Shown: piece by piece, positions 9,103 through 18,053 of the stretch | How the letters are laid out: each line of letters begins with the position of its first letter | Numbering within the stretch: position 1 is the stretch's first letter | Source of the DNA: JAJRTE01 sp964418585 | Lineage (GTDB): Bacteria; Myxococcota_A; UBA796; JAJRTE01 | Length of the DNA: 64,000 nt | NCBI GenBank assembly: GCA_964418585.1 | Contig: CAYQMG010000054.1 | Location: 30,148 to 94,147 of the forward strand | Direction of reading: 5' to 3' | Translations under genes and position numbers: made by a program | Notes under the pieces: generated by a model | Seen by the model: the letters and a program-made list of their open reading frames with translations, nothing else | What the model was told of the DNA's origin: nothing | The model's database searches: none

Positions 9103-11046
9103 TCAGTTCTTGTCAAATTTTATCGCTGTTGCGATGTCTATCCTCGCCAACCTGTCAAGAAGGGCCTGAACTTCTGGATCGGGCGTACCCGACCCCTTCC
9201 CTCCACGCCCCCCCCGCGCCAGACAGGCCTCCAGCCTCGTCGCCAACAATTCGGCCATAAGGGGTCGATCCCACTCCTCCAGCCGATGCCGGATCGCCAC
9301 CGTGTCCAGGGCCTCCAGCAACTTGGAAGCACTCGTGGCCCAGCCCAGCTCCAGGGCGATACGCGCCAGGTCGAGGTGCCCTCGGAATCGATCCTTTCCG
9401 TAAGGCAACGCATCCACTCGAGCCTGGAGCAGGGACACGGCGTCCTCCCCCCTTCCCGCCTGCACCAGGGCTCGAGCTTCCTTCAGGGTCTCGTTCCATG
9501 AACCCGCTCCGGCACTGCTCTCCCCCCGGGGCTCGAGTCCGGAAGGCCGACCCGAAGAGGGGGGCCCCGACCGGGGACTTCCGGTCCGCCCCGCGCGCGC
9601 CAGCCACCGCCGGGTCTGGTCCCCCACGAACGGTGTCCCATCCCGAAACTGAAGGGTGTCCACCCCGGGAAGACGCGAAACGAACCACCGCGTATTCGCC
9701 TGAATGACCTCGGCCGCAAGTCCGTAGGGCTCGCCCAGCGCCTGAAGGGCCCGCCACGACCACCATTGCAAGTCGAGCCACAACGGCAGGCTCATGAAAC
9801 GAGACTCGGCCATCTCCAGAACCCCGCTCATGTCCCCCGCCTCAAACGCCCGCTCCAGATGCTGAACCTCCCCGGAAGCGGGAGGGGCTATCCGGGTTTT
9901 CCCCTCCTTGGCGGGCGGAAGTCGCACGAACTGGGCCCACACCAACGCTCGAGACACCTGATAGGACACTGGAGAACCGGGCACAGATCGACGGATCGCC
10001 TCCGTCAGCGGCGCCACTTGCCGCGCCACCTGCTTGAGACGCCGCTCCACTTCCTCGTCCAAATCCTGACCCGCCGCTCGAGTCGACGCAGACGACACGG
10101 ACGGCGCAGACCCCTTCCGATCCCGCCCCGTCGACCCGCTCCCCGCTTCCCTGGCCCGACCACCGGCTCGCTCCCCCTCCCGCGCTCGACCCGGGCCGGT
10201 TCGCGGCACCGGCTTCTCGGCCTCCCTCCGCTCGCCCCCCCCGCCACCAGGGCCGCTCTCCTCGGTCCCTCCACCACGCCCGCCTTCACGCTGCGGCGTA
10301 CTCTCGCCCTCCCCTTCCCCGCTCATCGCCCCCGATGACACCTGCGACTCGGCCCGCTCAACACCTCGAGCCCCCGAATCAGCGCCATCGGCCCCCGCCT
10401 CCCGCGCAGCAGGCTTCTCCCCACTCCTCGACAGCCCGGAAGAAGCCGCCTTGCGCTCCGCCGCGGCCTTCTGCTCCAACACCCGCAACATGTCTCCAAG
10501 CAGACGCCGCGCATTGGCCCCGGTCGGCGGTGAATCCGCCACGACCGCGCGAATGGCCTCGGAACAACGGTTCAAGAGATCGGCGCAGGCTCGAGCCTCC
10601 TCGAACTGCGACAGGGCAGGCGGTTCGCGGCGAATCGCGCCGTGCAGCCACTCGAAAAACCAACTCAACACACCCACTCGAGCCCGAAGACGCCGCCGGG
10701 GTGGAAACAGTATGTCCCAGTAGCGCTCGAGAAAGGTCGCAAGCACCTCCAGGCTGTCGCGTAGTCCGGCATAACCACCGGTCTCGAAGGAGGCCACCGC
10801 CACGTACACGGCCACTCGAAGGTCCTTGGAACGCTTCGCCAGGAGGTGAGTCCCCCGGTCCAACACCATCCCCCAGTCAGGCGGTGCGGACCGGTGCGGA
10901 TTGTTGATGTCGTTGATCTCCTCACGTATCGCGTCGTAGTCCGGGTCCCCGCGAAGGTACTCCCCCGCGGGCGACTCGGCCGAAATGGGCTCAGCCGCCG
11001 ACCGTACCCAGTCGGGAACCGACGTTTTTCTCCCACTATCGTCCAT
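9103..11046 (-). CDS. tssA: TssA, type VI assembly cap protein (ImpA_N type)
   Basis: A 647-residue TssA-like protein. The N-terminal ImpA domain carries the usual signature (PDYDAIREEIN, DWGMVLDRGTHLL, FLERYWDILFPP). A long low-complexity linker rich in Gly, Glu, Arg and Ser (roughly residues 210-330) separates it from a C-terminal VasJ-like helical domain with TPR-like helices (RGHLDLARIALELG). TssA proteins start and cap sheath and tube assembly. The ATG at 11046 has GGAGAGG five bases upstream; the longer frame from 11079 begins immediately after the upstream stop and lacks a ribosome-binding site. The linker is unusually long for the family. Confidence 0.9.
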   Translation of the reverse strand: MDDSGRKTSVPDWVRSAAEPISAESPAGEYLRGDPDYDAIREEINDINNPHRSAPPDWGMVLDRGTHLLAKRSKDLRVAVYVAVASFETGGYAGLRDSLEVLATFLERYWDILFPPRRRLRARVGVLSWFFEWLHGAIRREPPALSQFEEARACADLLNRCSEAIRAVVADSPPTGANARRLLGDMLRVLEQKAAAERKAASSGLSRSGEKPAAREAGADGADSGARGVERAESQVSSGAMSGEGEGESTPQREGGRGGGTEESGPGGGGGERREAEKPVPRTGPGRAREGERAGGRAREAGSGSTGRDRKGSAPSVSSASTRAAGQDLDEEVERRLKQVARQVAPLTEAIRRSVPGSPVSYQVSRALVWAQFVRLPPAKEGKTRIAPPASGEVQHLERAFEAGDMSGVLEMAESRFMSLPLWLDLQWWSWRALQALGEPYGLAAEVIQANTRWFVSRLPGVDTLQFRDGTPFVGDQTRRWLARAGRTGSPRSGPPSSGRPSGLEPRGESSAGAGSWNETLKEARALVQAGRGEDAVSLLQARVDALPYGKDRFRGHLDLARIALELGWATSASKLLEALDTVAIRHRLEEWDRPLMAELLATRLEACLARGGRGGKGSGTPDPEVQALLDRLARIDIATAIKFDKN

Positions 11047-11079
11047 CGATGCCTCTCCAGCCATCGGTGAAATCATCAT

Positions 11080-12300
11080 TCAGAATGCGTATCCAACCAT
11101 TATGGTAACCCCCGCAAGGGGCGTTCCCGACCAGCCGGTCACCCCGCCCGGCCCCACACCCGCCAGGAGAGCAAACCCTCCTTCCAACGCCAGCATCGCG
11201 GTCATCCAGTTGGAACGATGGTAGAATTCGGCCCGGGCCGACACGTGGCCGCCCACCGAAGGCATGAGGTAGAGTCGCGACGCTTCCTCGCCCTCCGAGG
11301 ACCAGAGCACCAGGTCGTAAGGGGCATAGAGGCCCCCGACCAGAATGCCCAGGCCCGGTCTCCCGACGCGCCAGACGCCTTCACCTCCAGGCGTCCACAC
11401 CACGAGTCCGCCCACTCGAGCCATGGGAGCGCCCAAGGCTTCCCCCGCCTGCTCCTCGTAGAGGGTTCCCACATCCGAGGCCATGCGACCGGGGTACACG
11501 CCGAGGAACCCGCCCAGTCGGACACGATCCCGGGCGGCGCCCACCGCCACGTTCACCCCCATCTCTCCTCGAGACACGTCCATGTGCGGGGCAGGAAAGA
11601 ACAGAAATTCGCCCGACACTTCAACACTCCGGTCCCAGGAGAAGACCTCACGCGGGGCCGTGATGACAAGCGGAACACCACCCGCCCGGAAATCCTGGAT
11701 GTTCCCATAGAAACTGTTGTCCCCCACCTGAAACTGCACAATGTGCCGTCCAGGCCGAATGAAGTGCTGCTCGCCGGGAGACGCCACAAAGCTCTGACCA
11801 TCCACGTACACCAATCCGTACCTGTCTCCGGTCACCACCTCGAAAAGAGCCGGAGCCGACTGGACCAGCACCTTGGCCTTGGCCACTCGATATGCCTTGT
11901 ACAGCACAGGGTTTTCTCGAGGCGGCACCAATCCCACGTCCCACTCGAACATCCGGTAGGCCGCCACCACGTCCTCAAGCAGGCCCTCCACTTCATCCCG
12001 CCGCCCCAGGTGCCAGGCCGTCACCGCGTCGAGAAAGAACTTCTGCGCCAGCCATCGCCCCACCACGGGAACCTCCGTGCAGGTCAGCAGACCTTCCAGC
12101 CGCTCCAGGAACACCTCGGCCGTCTCGTAATCCCCATCCATGACCAGCTTGCGCACAAAGCCGAACTGGCTGTCCAACTCCGTCCGCGTCGTCGTCCTGG
12201 GACACGGCCGCCCCCCCCACGCCGTCCCAGGCACCCCCCAAACCAACACCAGCCAAATGATGAACATGCGGGCAATCCACCCCGCGCGCCTTCGCTTCAT
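11080..12300 (-). CDS. Exported protein of the T6SS operon, function unknown
   Basis: A 406-residue protein with a clear signal peptide (Arg-rich start, hydrophobic core, cleavage near GTAWGG). Residues about 40-130 look like a helical TPR-type segment (GDYETAEVFLERL). A PEGA-like beta segment follows (LVYVDGQ, then PGRHIVQFQVG). The last 150 residues alternate polar and hydrophobic positions and end in a C-terminal Phe, as in outer-membrane beta proteins. It is the first gene of the operon and ends directly before tssA, so a role in anchoring or regulating the apparatus is plausible. I know no named T6SS family that it matches. Confidence 0.7.
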   Translation of the reverse strand: MKRRRAGWIARMFIIWLVLVWGVPGTAWGGRPCPRTTTRTELDSQFGFVRKLVMDGDYETAEVFLERLEGLLTCTEVPVVGRWLAQKFFLDAVTAWHLGRRDEVEGLLEDVVAAYRMFEWDVGLVPPRENPVLYKAYRVAKAKVLVQSAPALFEVVTGDRYGLVYVDGQSFVASPGEQHFIRPGRHIVQFQVGDNSFYGNIQDFRAGGVPLVITAPREVFSWDRSVEVSGEFLFFPAPHMDVSRGEMGVNVAVGAARDRVRLGGFLGVYPGRMASDVGTLYEEQAGEALGAPMARVGGLVVWTPGGEGVWRVGRPGLGILVGGLYAPYDLVLWSSEGEEASRLYLMPSVGGHVSARAEFYHRSNWMTAMLALEGGFALLAGVGPGGVTGWSGTPLAGVTIMVGYAF

Positions 12301-12626
12301 GACGCCAAACCCCGCACCAGTGTGTATTCGTTGTCACTCCATTTCGACTTGCAACCCAGGCAACTACCCATCCTAGCAACCACGTGTTTCGGAGTCAACG
12401 CAAAAAAATCGCTGGCCGCTTCATTCACCAACCAGGAGCAATGGTCCACCCCTTTGCTCCCCAGAACCCCACCGCCTCTTGCGGCGCCTCTCCGGCCTGG
12501 AACAAATCTGCTAATCAGTGTCCAAAAATATCCCGATAAAAAGTTACACTGGCGGAGGTCCCGGCCTGGAACGGTGGTCTGCGATGGCGGGACAGCAGCA
12601 TTGAACTCCTGCGCGGGTACTCGAAC
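12301..12626. other. Divergent intergenic region between the T6SS operon and the protease gene
   Basis: 326 bases between two divergently transcribed genes. It holds a credible sigma70-type promoter for the T6SS operon (12370-12398). On the + side an A/T-rich patch (about 12525-12545) could serve the protease gene, but I see no clear -35/-10 pair there. No RNA gene or long repeat is visible. Confidence 0.5.
12370..12398 (-). promoter_or_regulatory. Predicted sigma70 promoter of the T6SS operon
   Basis: On the minus strand TTGACT (12398-12393, 5 of 6 to consensus), a 17-base spacer and TAGGAT (12375-12370, 4 of 6). Transcription would begin near 12363, leaving about 60 untranslated bases before the ATG at 12300. 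No sigma54-type element is visible. Confidence 0.5.
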
Positions 12627-13442
12627 ATGAAACGACTCACCTGCTTTCTCCTGGCGTTCCTTGCGACGGCGAGTTTCTCGTTCGAGGCGGAGGCCTACTC
12701 GGTGCTCACGACTTCCGACGGGCGGGAGGTGCGCTGGCGTCAGCCGGTGGTCTACTACTACATCAATCCTGATGGCTTTGAGGACTTCGAGGTCGAGGAA
12801 TTGATCCGGGCCACGACGGCCTGCTTCGAGACCTGGATGGAGGTGCATGCCGGTCCGGAGTTCGTCTATGCGGGCACAATCGACGTCAAACAACCAGGTG
12901 ACGATTGTTTTAACGTTATCTTTTTCGTCCAGGATCCGATGGAGTGGATGGAGATGTTCCATCAGGAGGACGAGACGGCGATGGCGATGACCCGCACATA
13001 CGTCGACCAGAGCGCCCGGATCGTGGGATTCGACCTTGCATTCAACGATGGTCACTACGACTTCACGAACACCGACGATCTCAACGAAGTCGTGACCGAC
13101 TACGCGAACACCTTGACCCACGAGATCGGACACGTGCTGGGCCTGGACCACTCGGATGTTCCCGAAGCGGTGATGTATCCGACCGCCCCCGAGGGCGAAA
13201 TATCCAAGCGAACGCTCAGCGACGACGACCGTGCGGGACTCCGGTACCTGTACCGGGATCCCATGCCCGAGCCTCGGTACGGATGTGGTGCGGTGGAGGA
13301 TCCCTACTGCAGCGATCCCGGCATGTCGTGCCACCAAGGACTCGAGTCCCGGAGGCCTCCGCGCACGCCTTCTTCCCTCCTGTGGGCGCTCCCCGTGATC
13401 CTCGTGCGTCTACGCAGAAGCAGAATCCGCGCAAGCAGATGA
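12627..13442 (+). CDS. Secreted matrixin-like zinc metalloprotease with C-terminal sorting tail
   Basis: A 271-residue exported protease. The signal peptide runs to about residue 22 (cleavage after AEA). The catalytic motif THEIGHVLGLDHS supplies the HExxHxxGxxH zinc ligands near residues 173-183, followed by VMYPTA with the Met of a Met-turn, the metzincin/matrixin arrangement. The final 40 residues contain Cys (GMSCH), a short hydrophobic stretch (LLWALPVILV) and an Arg cluster, like MYXO-CTERM surface-anchoring tails. Substrate unknown. The next gene begins 16 bases downstream and is probably co-transcribed. Confidence 0.85.
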   Translation: MKRLTCFLLAFLATASFSFEAEAYSVLTTSDGREVRWRQPVVYYYINPDGFEDFEVEELIRATTACFETWMEVHAGPEFVYAGTIDVKQPGDDCFNVIFFVQDPMEWMEMFHQEDETAMAMTRTYVDQSARIVGFDLAFNDGHYDFTNTDDLNEVVTDYANTLTHEIGHVLGLDHSDVPEAVMYPTAPEGEISKRTLSDDDRAGLRYLYRDPMPEPRYGCGAVEDPYCSDPGMSCHQGLESRRPPRTPSSLLWALPVILVRLRRSRIRASR

Positions 13443-13458
13443 TGAGGGAGGAACATTC

Positions 13459-14049
13459 ATGTCACGCTGGGCCTGGATTGCAGGGGTGGCCGGGTTGTGG
13501 CTGGTTGCCGGCCTGGGAAACGAAGCTCGAGCATCGCTCGTGGATGAATGGCTATCGATCCGCGAGTTGGTTGAGCGCTCCGATGGTATTTTCATCGGCG
13601 AAGTTCAGGACGGCCGAAGCCAGTGGGACGGCCGGTCCGGGGAAATCTGCACCCTGGTGACCCTCGAGGTGCAGTCGGAACTGAAAGGGCGAGCAGATTC
13701 GGACGGCACCATCCATCTGCGTGTCCCGGGTGGACGGGTGGGGAGTGTGATGGAGCGTGTGGTCGGAGCAGCCCGTTTTGCGCCTGGGGAGCATGTTCTG
13801 GTTTTTGCGGCCCGGGACCAGGAGGGATTTTACCGGGTGACCGGGATGGCCCAGGGCAAGTACACGATCCGGCAGGATTCTTACTCCGGTATCCAGTTTG
13901 CGGTGAGCGACGGCAGTGGACTTCGGCGGTTGGTGGCGGACGGGGACGGGAGCTACCGTGCGGAGGAGGCGTCGTCCCGCGAAGTACTTCTGACCGTTCT
14001 CATCCAGGCGATCGAGGAGCACACCCGTCCGGCGTTGGTGATGCGCTGA
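13459..14049 (+). CDS. Small exported protein, function unknown
   Basis: A 196-residue protein with a signal peptide (hydrophobic core LVAGLG, cleavage near ARAS). The mature part is a beta-rich domain: the GIFIGEVQD strand, ICTLVTLEVQSELKG, IHLRVPGG and EHVLVFAARD. I recall similar uncharacterised exported domains, in which a 'signal of use' strand pair precedes RVPGG, but know no activity. GGGAGG eight bases before the ATG supports the start. It follows the metalloprotease by 16 bases, suggesting a shared transcript and possibly a shared substrate or a protease partner; this is inference. Confidence 0.7.
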   Translation: MSRWAWIAGVAGLWLVAGLGNEARASLVDEWLSIRELVERSDGIFIGEVQDGRSQWDGRSGEICTLVTLEVQSELKGRADSDGTIHLRVPGGRVGSVMERVVGAARFAPGEHVLVFAARDQEGFYRVTGMAQGKYTIRQDSYSGIQFAVSDGSGLRRLVADGDGSYRAEEASSREVLLTVLIQAIEEHTRPALVMR

Positions 14050-14157
14050 GGCGTGGAGCCGCCTGTCAGGCGATTTCGATGCACTGGTCCGTGTGTCTGT
14101 CCCGTCTTTCGGTGCCCTGGCGATCCTTCTCCAGGTTTTCTCCCCGATTTTTGCAGG

Positions 14158-15579
14158 TCATCTGAGCGTTCCCGACACGACCACGGCACCGTCGATGGCC
14201 TCCACCGAAGTGATCTGGAGGTGATTCTGAAATTCCTGCCCCTCGTTTTCGGCCCGGGAGATGGAGGCGGCGAGCCGATCGAGCGCGTTGGAGGAGAGGA
14301 TCTTTCGGCCTGCTGTGCTGGAGAAAAGGAGGCACCCTTCTCCGTCCCCGGGGGTCACGGTGGTCAACCGGGGTGTGGGGCGGCCGTTTTCCATGGTGAG
14401 GGTTCCGGCCAACGCATACTGCCGGGTCCAGACAGGCCAGGCGAGGTGCCACATCCGCGCGCTGATTTCGAATCCACCCTCCACGACGTGCAATTCCTCG
14501 AGGTCCAGTGCGTAGGGACCGTCCTCGGAAGGGAGCCCCTTGCGGGTGAATCGGGTGGGGATTCGCCCATTCCGAACGCCCTCGAGCATCAAGGCCTGGA
14601 TGACCGGAGCCCCGATCGTGACGCGCCATGCCTCACCGCGGGGTGGGGGTCCGCTGTCGAGGCCGATGGTGGGCGCTGCCGAGAGATCCAGGTTGACCCC
14701 GAGCACCATGGCCACGCCTGGAGGTTCCGGCGGCTCCTGGGGAGGGACCTCGGCGGCAGCGGTCGAATCCGTTTCTTTGGGCCGTGGGGGGGCGGGGAGG
14801 ACGTGGACCCGGGCGGAGGCGACCGTCGAGAACGGCCCGACCTCTTGCTCGAGCGCGGGCAAGGGGATCTCGTGAGCCATCGAGTAGGCGCCGGCCGCCA
14901 CCTGTGCGTCGATCCGGGCCTGGACCCTTTCCATCACGGTGCCAAGCGCGAGGGTGAGGCCGGGGAGAAGGCCGGGGAGATCGATTCGGAGGTCGAGGAT
15001 CCGTTTCACCGCCGCCTCGACCCGGATCCCTTTTTCTCCCGGGGTTGCCTGGAGCTCGACCAGCAGGGACACCCGTCCCACCGGGGGCGGAGGACCGCCC
15101 GGTTGCGCGTCGGCAGGCACCAGGGATGCCCGCACGTCCATGCAGGCATCACATTCCGGCGAAGGATGTGCGGTGACGGCCTGGAGGCGGAGGTCTGGAA
15201 CCTGGGTCCCGCCCAGCCGTTCCCGTGCGGCGGCAATCCGACCGACGATGCGACGGGCCAGGGGCCCGCGCCGACCAATGGCCTGGAATGTCTCGTTGAC
15301 CGTGGCGTCGATTTCCCTCCGGACAGCGTCTTTCAAATCCTGCTCGAGGAGTGCCCGGGAGAACGCATTGGCGAGGGTGGTCTCGATGAACTGCGGCCCG
15401 AGGGTGAGGGTGAGATGGTAGGGCGGCCCTTCCACCGGTGTCGGCTGAGAAACCGTTCGAGGGGGAGGAGCCTCGTGGTCGGCGCGGTAGGTGTCACGGA
15501 TCTGCTTTCCCGCGCAGCCGGAAACGAGGATGATCGCACATGCCAGCGTGGCGATTCCGGGGCATTGTCGTCGTGTCAT
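14158..15579 (-). CDS. Lipoprotein of unknown function
   Basis: A 473-residue protein with a lipobox (VSGC at residues 18-21) after a hydrophobic signal, so it should be lipid-anchored. A Pro-rich linker follows, then two long alpha/beta segments with LTLTLGPQFIETTLANAFSR near the start. A CDAC pair lies in the first half, and a second Pro-rich linker (about 265-290) divides the protein. The shape loosely recalls lipid-binding or inner-leaflet tubular proteins, but no signature supports that. It converges on the preceding gene and diverges from the PilT-like gene. Confidence 0.7.
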   Translation of the reverse strand: MTRRQCPGIATLACAIILVSGCAGKQIRDTYRADHEAPPPRTVSQPTPVEGPPYHLTLTLGPQFIETTLANAFSRALLEQDLKDAVRREIDATVNETFQAIGRRGPLARRIVGRIAAARERLGGTQVPDLRLQAVTAHPSPECDACMDVRASLVPADAQPGGPPPPVGRVSLLVELQATPGEKGIRVEAAVKRILDLRIDLPGLLPGLTLALGTVMERVQARIDAQVAAGAYSMAHEIPLPALEQEVGPFSTVASARVHVLPAPPRPKETDSTAAAEVPPQEPPEPPGVAMVLGVNLDLSAAPTIGLDSGPPPRGEAWRVTIGAPVIQALMLEGVRNGRIPTRFTRKGLPSEDGPYALDLEELHVVEGGFEISARMWHLAWPVWTRQYALAGTLTMENGRPTPRLTTVTPGDGEGCLLFSSTAGRKILSSNALDRLAASISRAENEGQEFQNHLQITSVEAIDGAVVVSGTLR

Positions 15580-15723
15580 TCTCTCGTTTTCCTCCTTCGT
15601 TGCTTCCCGGGTCGATCCCGGGGCGTTTCGTGGCCGTCGCCGCGGACATCATAGCGCCCCGCGCCCCGTCCGTCCAACAGGGTACCGCGCGCGGAAGGAC
15701 GGGGTGCAGCGCTCGTGGCTCCC

Positions 15724-15752
15724 TTGCGAAGCAAATCCCCGTCTGGCATAAT
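15724..15752 (+). promoter_or_regulatory. Predicted sigma70 promoter of the tandem PilT gene
   Basis: TTGCGA (15724-15729, 4 of 6), a 17-base spacer and CATAAT (15747-15752, 5 of 6). The start of transcription would be near 15759, about 74 bases before the ATG at 15833. It would serve the ATPase and the SGNH-like gene behind it. Confidence 0.5.
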
Positions 15753-15832
15753 GGCCTGCAACGAACGGCCGCGGTTCCAGGCGCTCGGCGGTAGACGGCC
15801 AACCATGGCCCGGTGCGGCGGAGGGGGTGGAA

Positions 15833-18016
15833 ATGAACCAGTTGGACAGCCTGCTCGAGACGATGGTGGCCCGAAAAGCGTCGGACCTTTTCGTGGGAGT
15901 GGGGCGTCCGCCAGCCCTTCGCGTCGATGGGGAGACCGTGCCACTGGATCTCCCGGCGCCGACCGCGGAACAACTGTCCGATTTCATGGCCTCGGTGGCC
16001 CGACCGGCGCAGGTGGAATCATTCCGTCGGAGCGGGGACCTGGACCTGGGATTCTCCCATCCGACCCTGGGCCGTTTTCGGGTGAACTTCCACCTCCAAC
16101 GGGGTCTCCTCTCGGCGGTACTTCGCGAAGTTCCCAGTGGTCGGCTCGACTTCGTCGACCTGGGCCTTCCCGACAGCGTGCGACTGCTCGCCGAGATGCC
16201 TCGAGGCCTGGTTCTGGTCACCGGGAATACCGGGGCGGGAAAGTCCACCACCCTTGCCGCGATGGTCAACCACATCAACCGGACGTTCCGCCGTCATATC
16301 ATCACGATCGAGGATCCGATCGAGTTCGTGCACGACGATCTTCGTTCTCGAGTGACCCAGCGGGAGGTTGGGAGCGACACGGAGAGTTTTTCCACGGCGC
16401 TCCGGCACGTGGTCCGCGAGAGTCCGGATGTCATTCTCATTGGTGAGATGCGGGACATGGAGACCATGAACGTGGCGATCTCCGCCGCGATGACCGGGCA
16501 CCTGGTGCTCTCGAGTCTTCACACGATTGATGCCGCGCAGACGCTCCAGCGGATCCTGGGATACTACCCGGAGCACTTGCAACAGCAGATCTGTATCGAT
16601 CTGTCCCTGGCGTTGCGGGGTATCGTGGCCCAGCGCCTGGTGCCACGCGCCGACGGCGAGGGGCGGGTGGCTGCGGTGGAAGTTCTCCTGGGCACGCCGC
16701 CCATTCGGAAGCTGATCCGGGAGCAGCGTCTGGAGGAAGTCCCCGACCTGATGGTGGAAGGCGATGGGATGCAGACGCTCAACCAGGCGCTGGTGGACCT
16801 GTTCCGGAAGAAACTGATCACCCGGGAGACCGGGTTGGCCTACTCCAACAGTCCGGATGAATTCCGCCTGGCCGCCCAGGGGATCGAGCGAGGAACGGTG
16901 TCTTACGGGGGTCTGCACGACCAGCTCCCCGCACTTGGCAACGTGGATGTAAAGACGCTCATCGCCGTGGCCACGAAGTACGATGCCAGTGACATCCACC
17001 TGCAGGTCGGGGCTCCACCCATGTTTCGGATCCGGGGCAAGCTCAATCCGCTTGGGAAGGAGGTGCTCACCCCCATCGACGTGCGCCGTCTCCTGTTCAG
17101 CATGCTGACCCCTGGGCAACGCGAAAAGTTCGAGCTGGAGCGGGAACTCGATTTCGCGCTGGCGCTGGGAGGTCGTCACCGATTCCGGATCAACGCGCAC
17201 TATCAACGGGGGACGGTGGCGGTGGCCATGCGCCTGATTCCCGAGGCCGTGCCGGACGTGGAGGCACTCGGGCTGCCCTCGGTGGTCGAGAGTCTGGCTC
17301 TTCGGCATCAGGGGCTGGTCCTGGTCACGGGACCGACCGGGTCGGGCAAAAGCACCACGCTGGCGGCGATGATCGAAATCATCAACAGCCGACGCAACTG
17401 CCACATCATCACCATTGAAGACCCGATCGAGTTCGTGCACCGCAACAAGATGGCGATCATCGAGCAACGGGAAGTGGGCGCTGACACGCGGAGTTTCGCC
17501 TCCGCGCTCAAGTACATCCTGCGCCAGGACCCCGACGTGATCCTGGTGGGGGAAATGCGCGACCAGGAGACCATCGCCGCAGCCTTGACCGCTGCCGAGA
17601 CCGGCCACCTCGTGCTGGCCACCATCCATGCCAATGATGCGCCCCAGACCACCGACCGCATCGTGGACGTGTTTCCCCCGCACCAGCAGACACAGATACG
17701 TGCGCAGCTCGCCTCATCCCTTCTGGCCATCCTGTCACAACGCCTGCTCCTGCGCGCCGACGGCGAGGGGCGGGTGGCAGCGGTGGAGGTCATGGTGGCG
17801 ACTCCTGCCATCCGGACCCACGTGCGTGAGGGCAAGACGCATCAGATGATTTCCACGATGGAAGCCTCGAAGCGGGACGGGATGATCACCATGGACCGCG
17901 CCCTTTCCGACCTGCTCCGCGCCGGCGTCGTATCCATCGAGGAGGCCATGAAACACGTCAGAAGCCCCATGCAACTCCAGGGACTGGCAACGCGACTCGG
18001 AAAGACACAGGTGTAG
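15833..18016 (+). CDS. Tandem PilT-type ATPase (two complete retraction-ATPase units in one chain)
   Basis: A 727-residue protein made of two successive PilT/PilU-like ATPases (about 1-360 and 370-727); one PilT is usually about 350 residues. Unit 1 has Walker A GNTGAGKST at 131-139, IITIEDPIEFVH, Walker B DVILIGEMRD and the HLVLSSLHT His box. Unit 2 has Walker A GPTGSGKST at 500-508, the same Asp box, DVILVGEMRD and HLVLATIHAND. Both keep the AIR-like segment (PIRKLIRE, AIRTHVRE). PilT-family hexamers depolymerise type IV pili at the inner membrane. GGAGG eight bases before the ATG at 15833 decides the start over the GTG two codons earlier. An SGNH-like gene follows at 37 bases. No other pilus gene lies nearby. 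Confidence 0.9.
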   Translation: MNQLDSLLETMVARKASDLFVGVGRPPALRVDGETVPLDLPAPTAEQLSDFMASVARPAQVESFRRSGDLDLGFSHPTLGRFRVNFHLQRGLLSAVLREVPSGRLDFVDLGLPDSVRLLAEMPRGLVLVTGNTGAGKSTTLAAMVNHINRTFRRHIITIEDPIEFVHDDLRSRVTQREVGSDTESFSTALRHVVRESPDVILIGEMRDMETMNVAISAAMTGHLVLSSLHTIDAAQTLQRILGYYPEHLQQQICIDLSLALRGIVAQRLVPRADGEGRVAAVEVLLGTPPIRKLIREQRLEEVPDLMVEGDGMQTLNQALVDLFRKKLITRETGLAYSNSPDEFRLAAQGIERGTVSYGGLHDQLPALGNVDVKTLIAVATKYDASDIHLQVGAPPMFRIRGKLNPLGKEVLTPIDVRRLLFSMLTPGQREKFELERELDFALALGGRHRFRINAHYQRGTVAVAMRLIPEAVPDVEALGLPSVVESLALRHQGLVLVTGPTGSGKSTTLAAMIEIINSRRNCHIITIEDPIEFVHRNKMAIIEQREVGADTRSFASALKYILRQDPDVILVGEMRDQETIAAALTAAETGHLVLATIHANDAPQTTDRIVDVFPPHQQTQIRAQLASSLLAILSQRLLLRADGEGRVAAVEVMVATPAIRTHVREGKTHQMISTMEASKRDGMITMDRALSDLLRAGVVSIEEAMKHVRSPMQLQGLATRLGKTQV

Positions 18017-18053
18017 CCGGAGACCACGGTCGGCCCCGGCTGGAGGTGAGTTC

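Noticed and set aside
13459..14049. Possible type VI effector or immunity gene because of proximity to the T6SS operon
   Set aside because: It is transcribed on the other strand with a signal peptide and belongs with the matrixin gene; nothing in the sequence indicates an effector.
16019..17683. 554-codon open frame antisense to the tandem PilT gene
   Set aside because: The PilT translation is unmistakable and the antisense translation is low-complexity His/Arg/Gln-rich.
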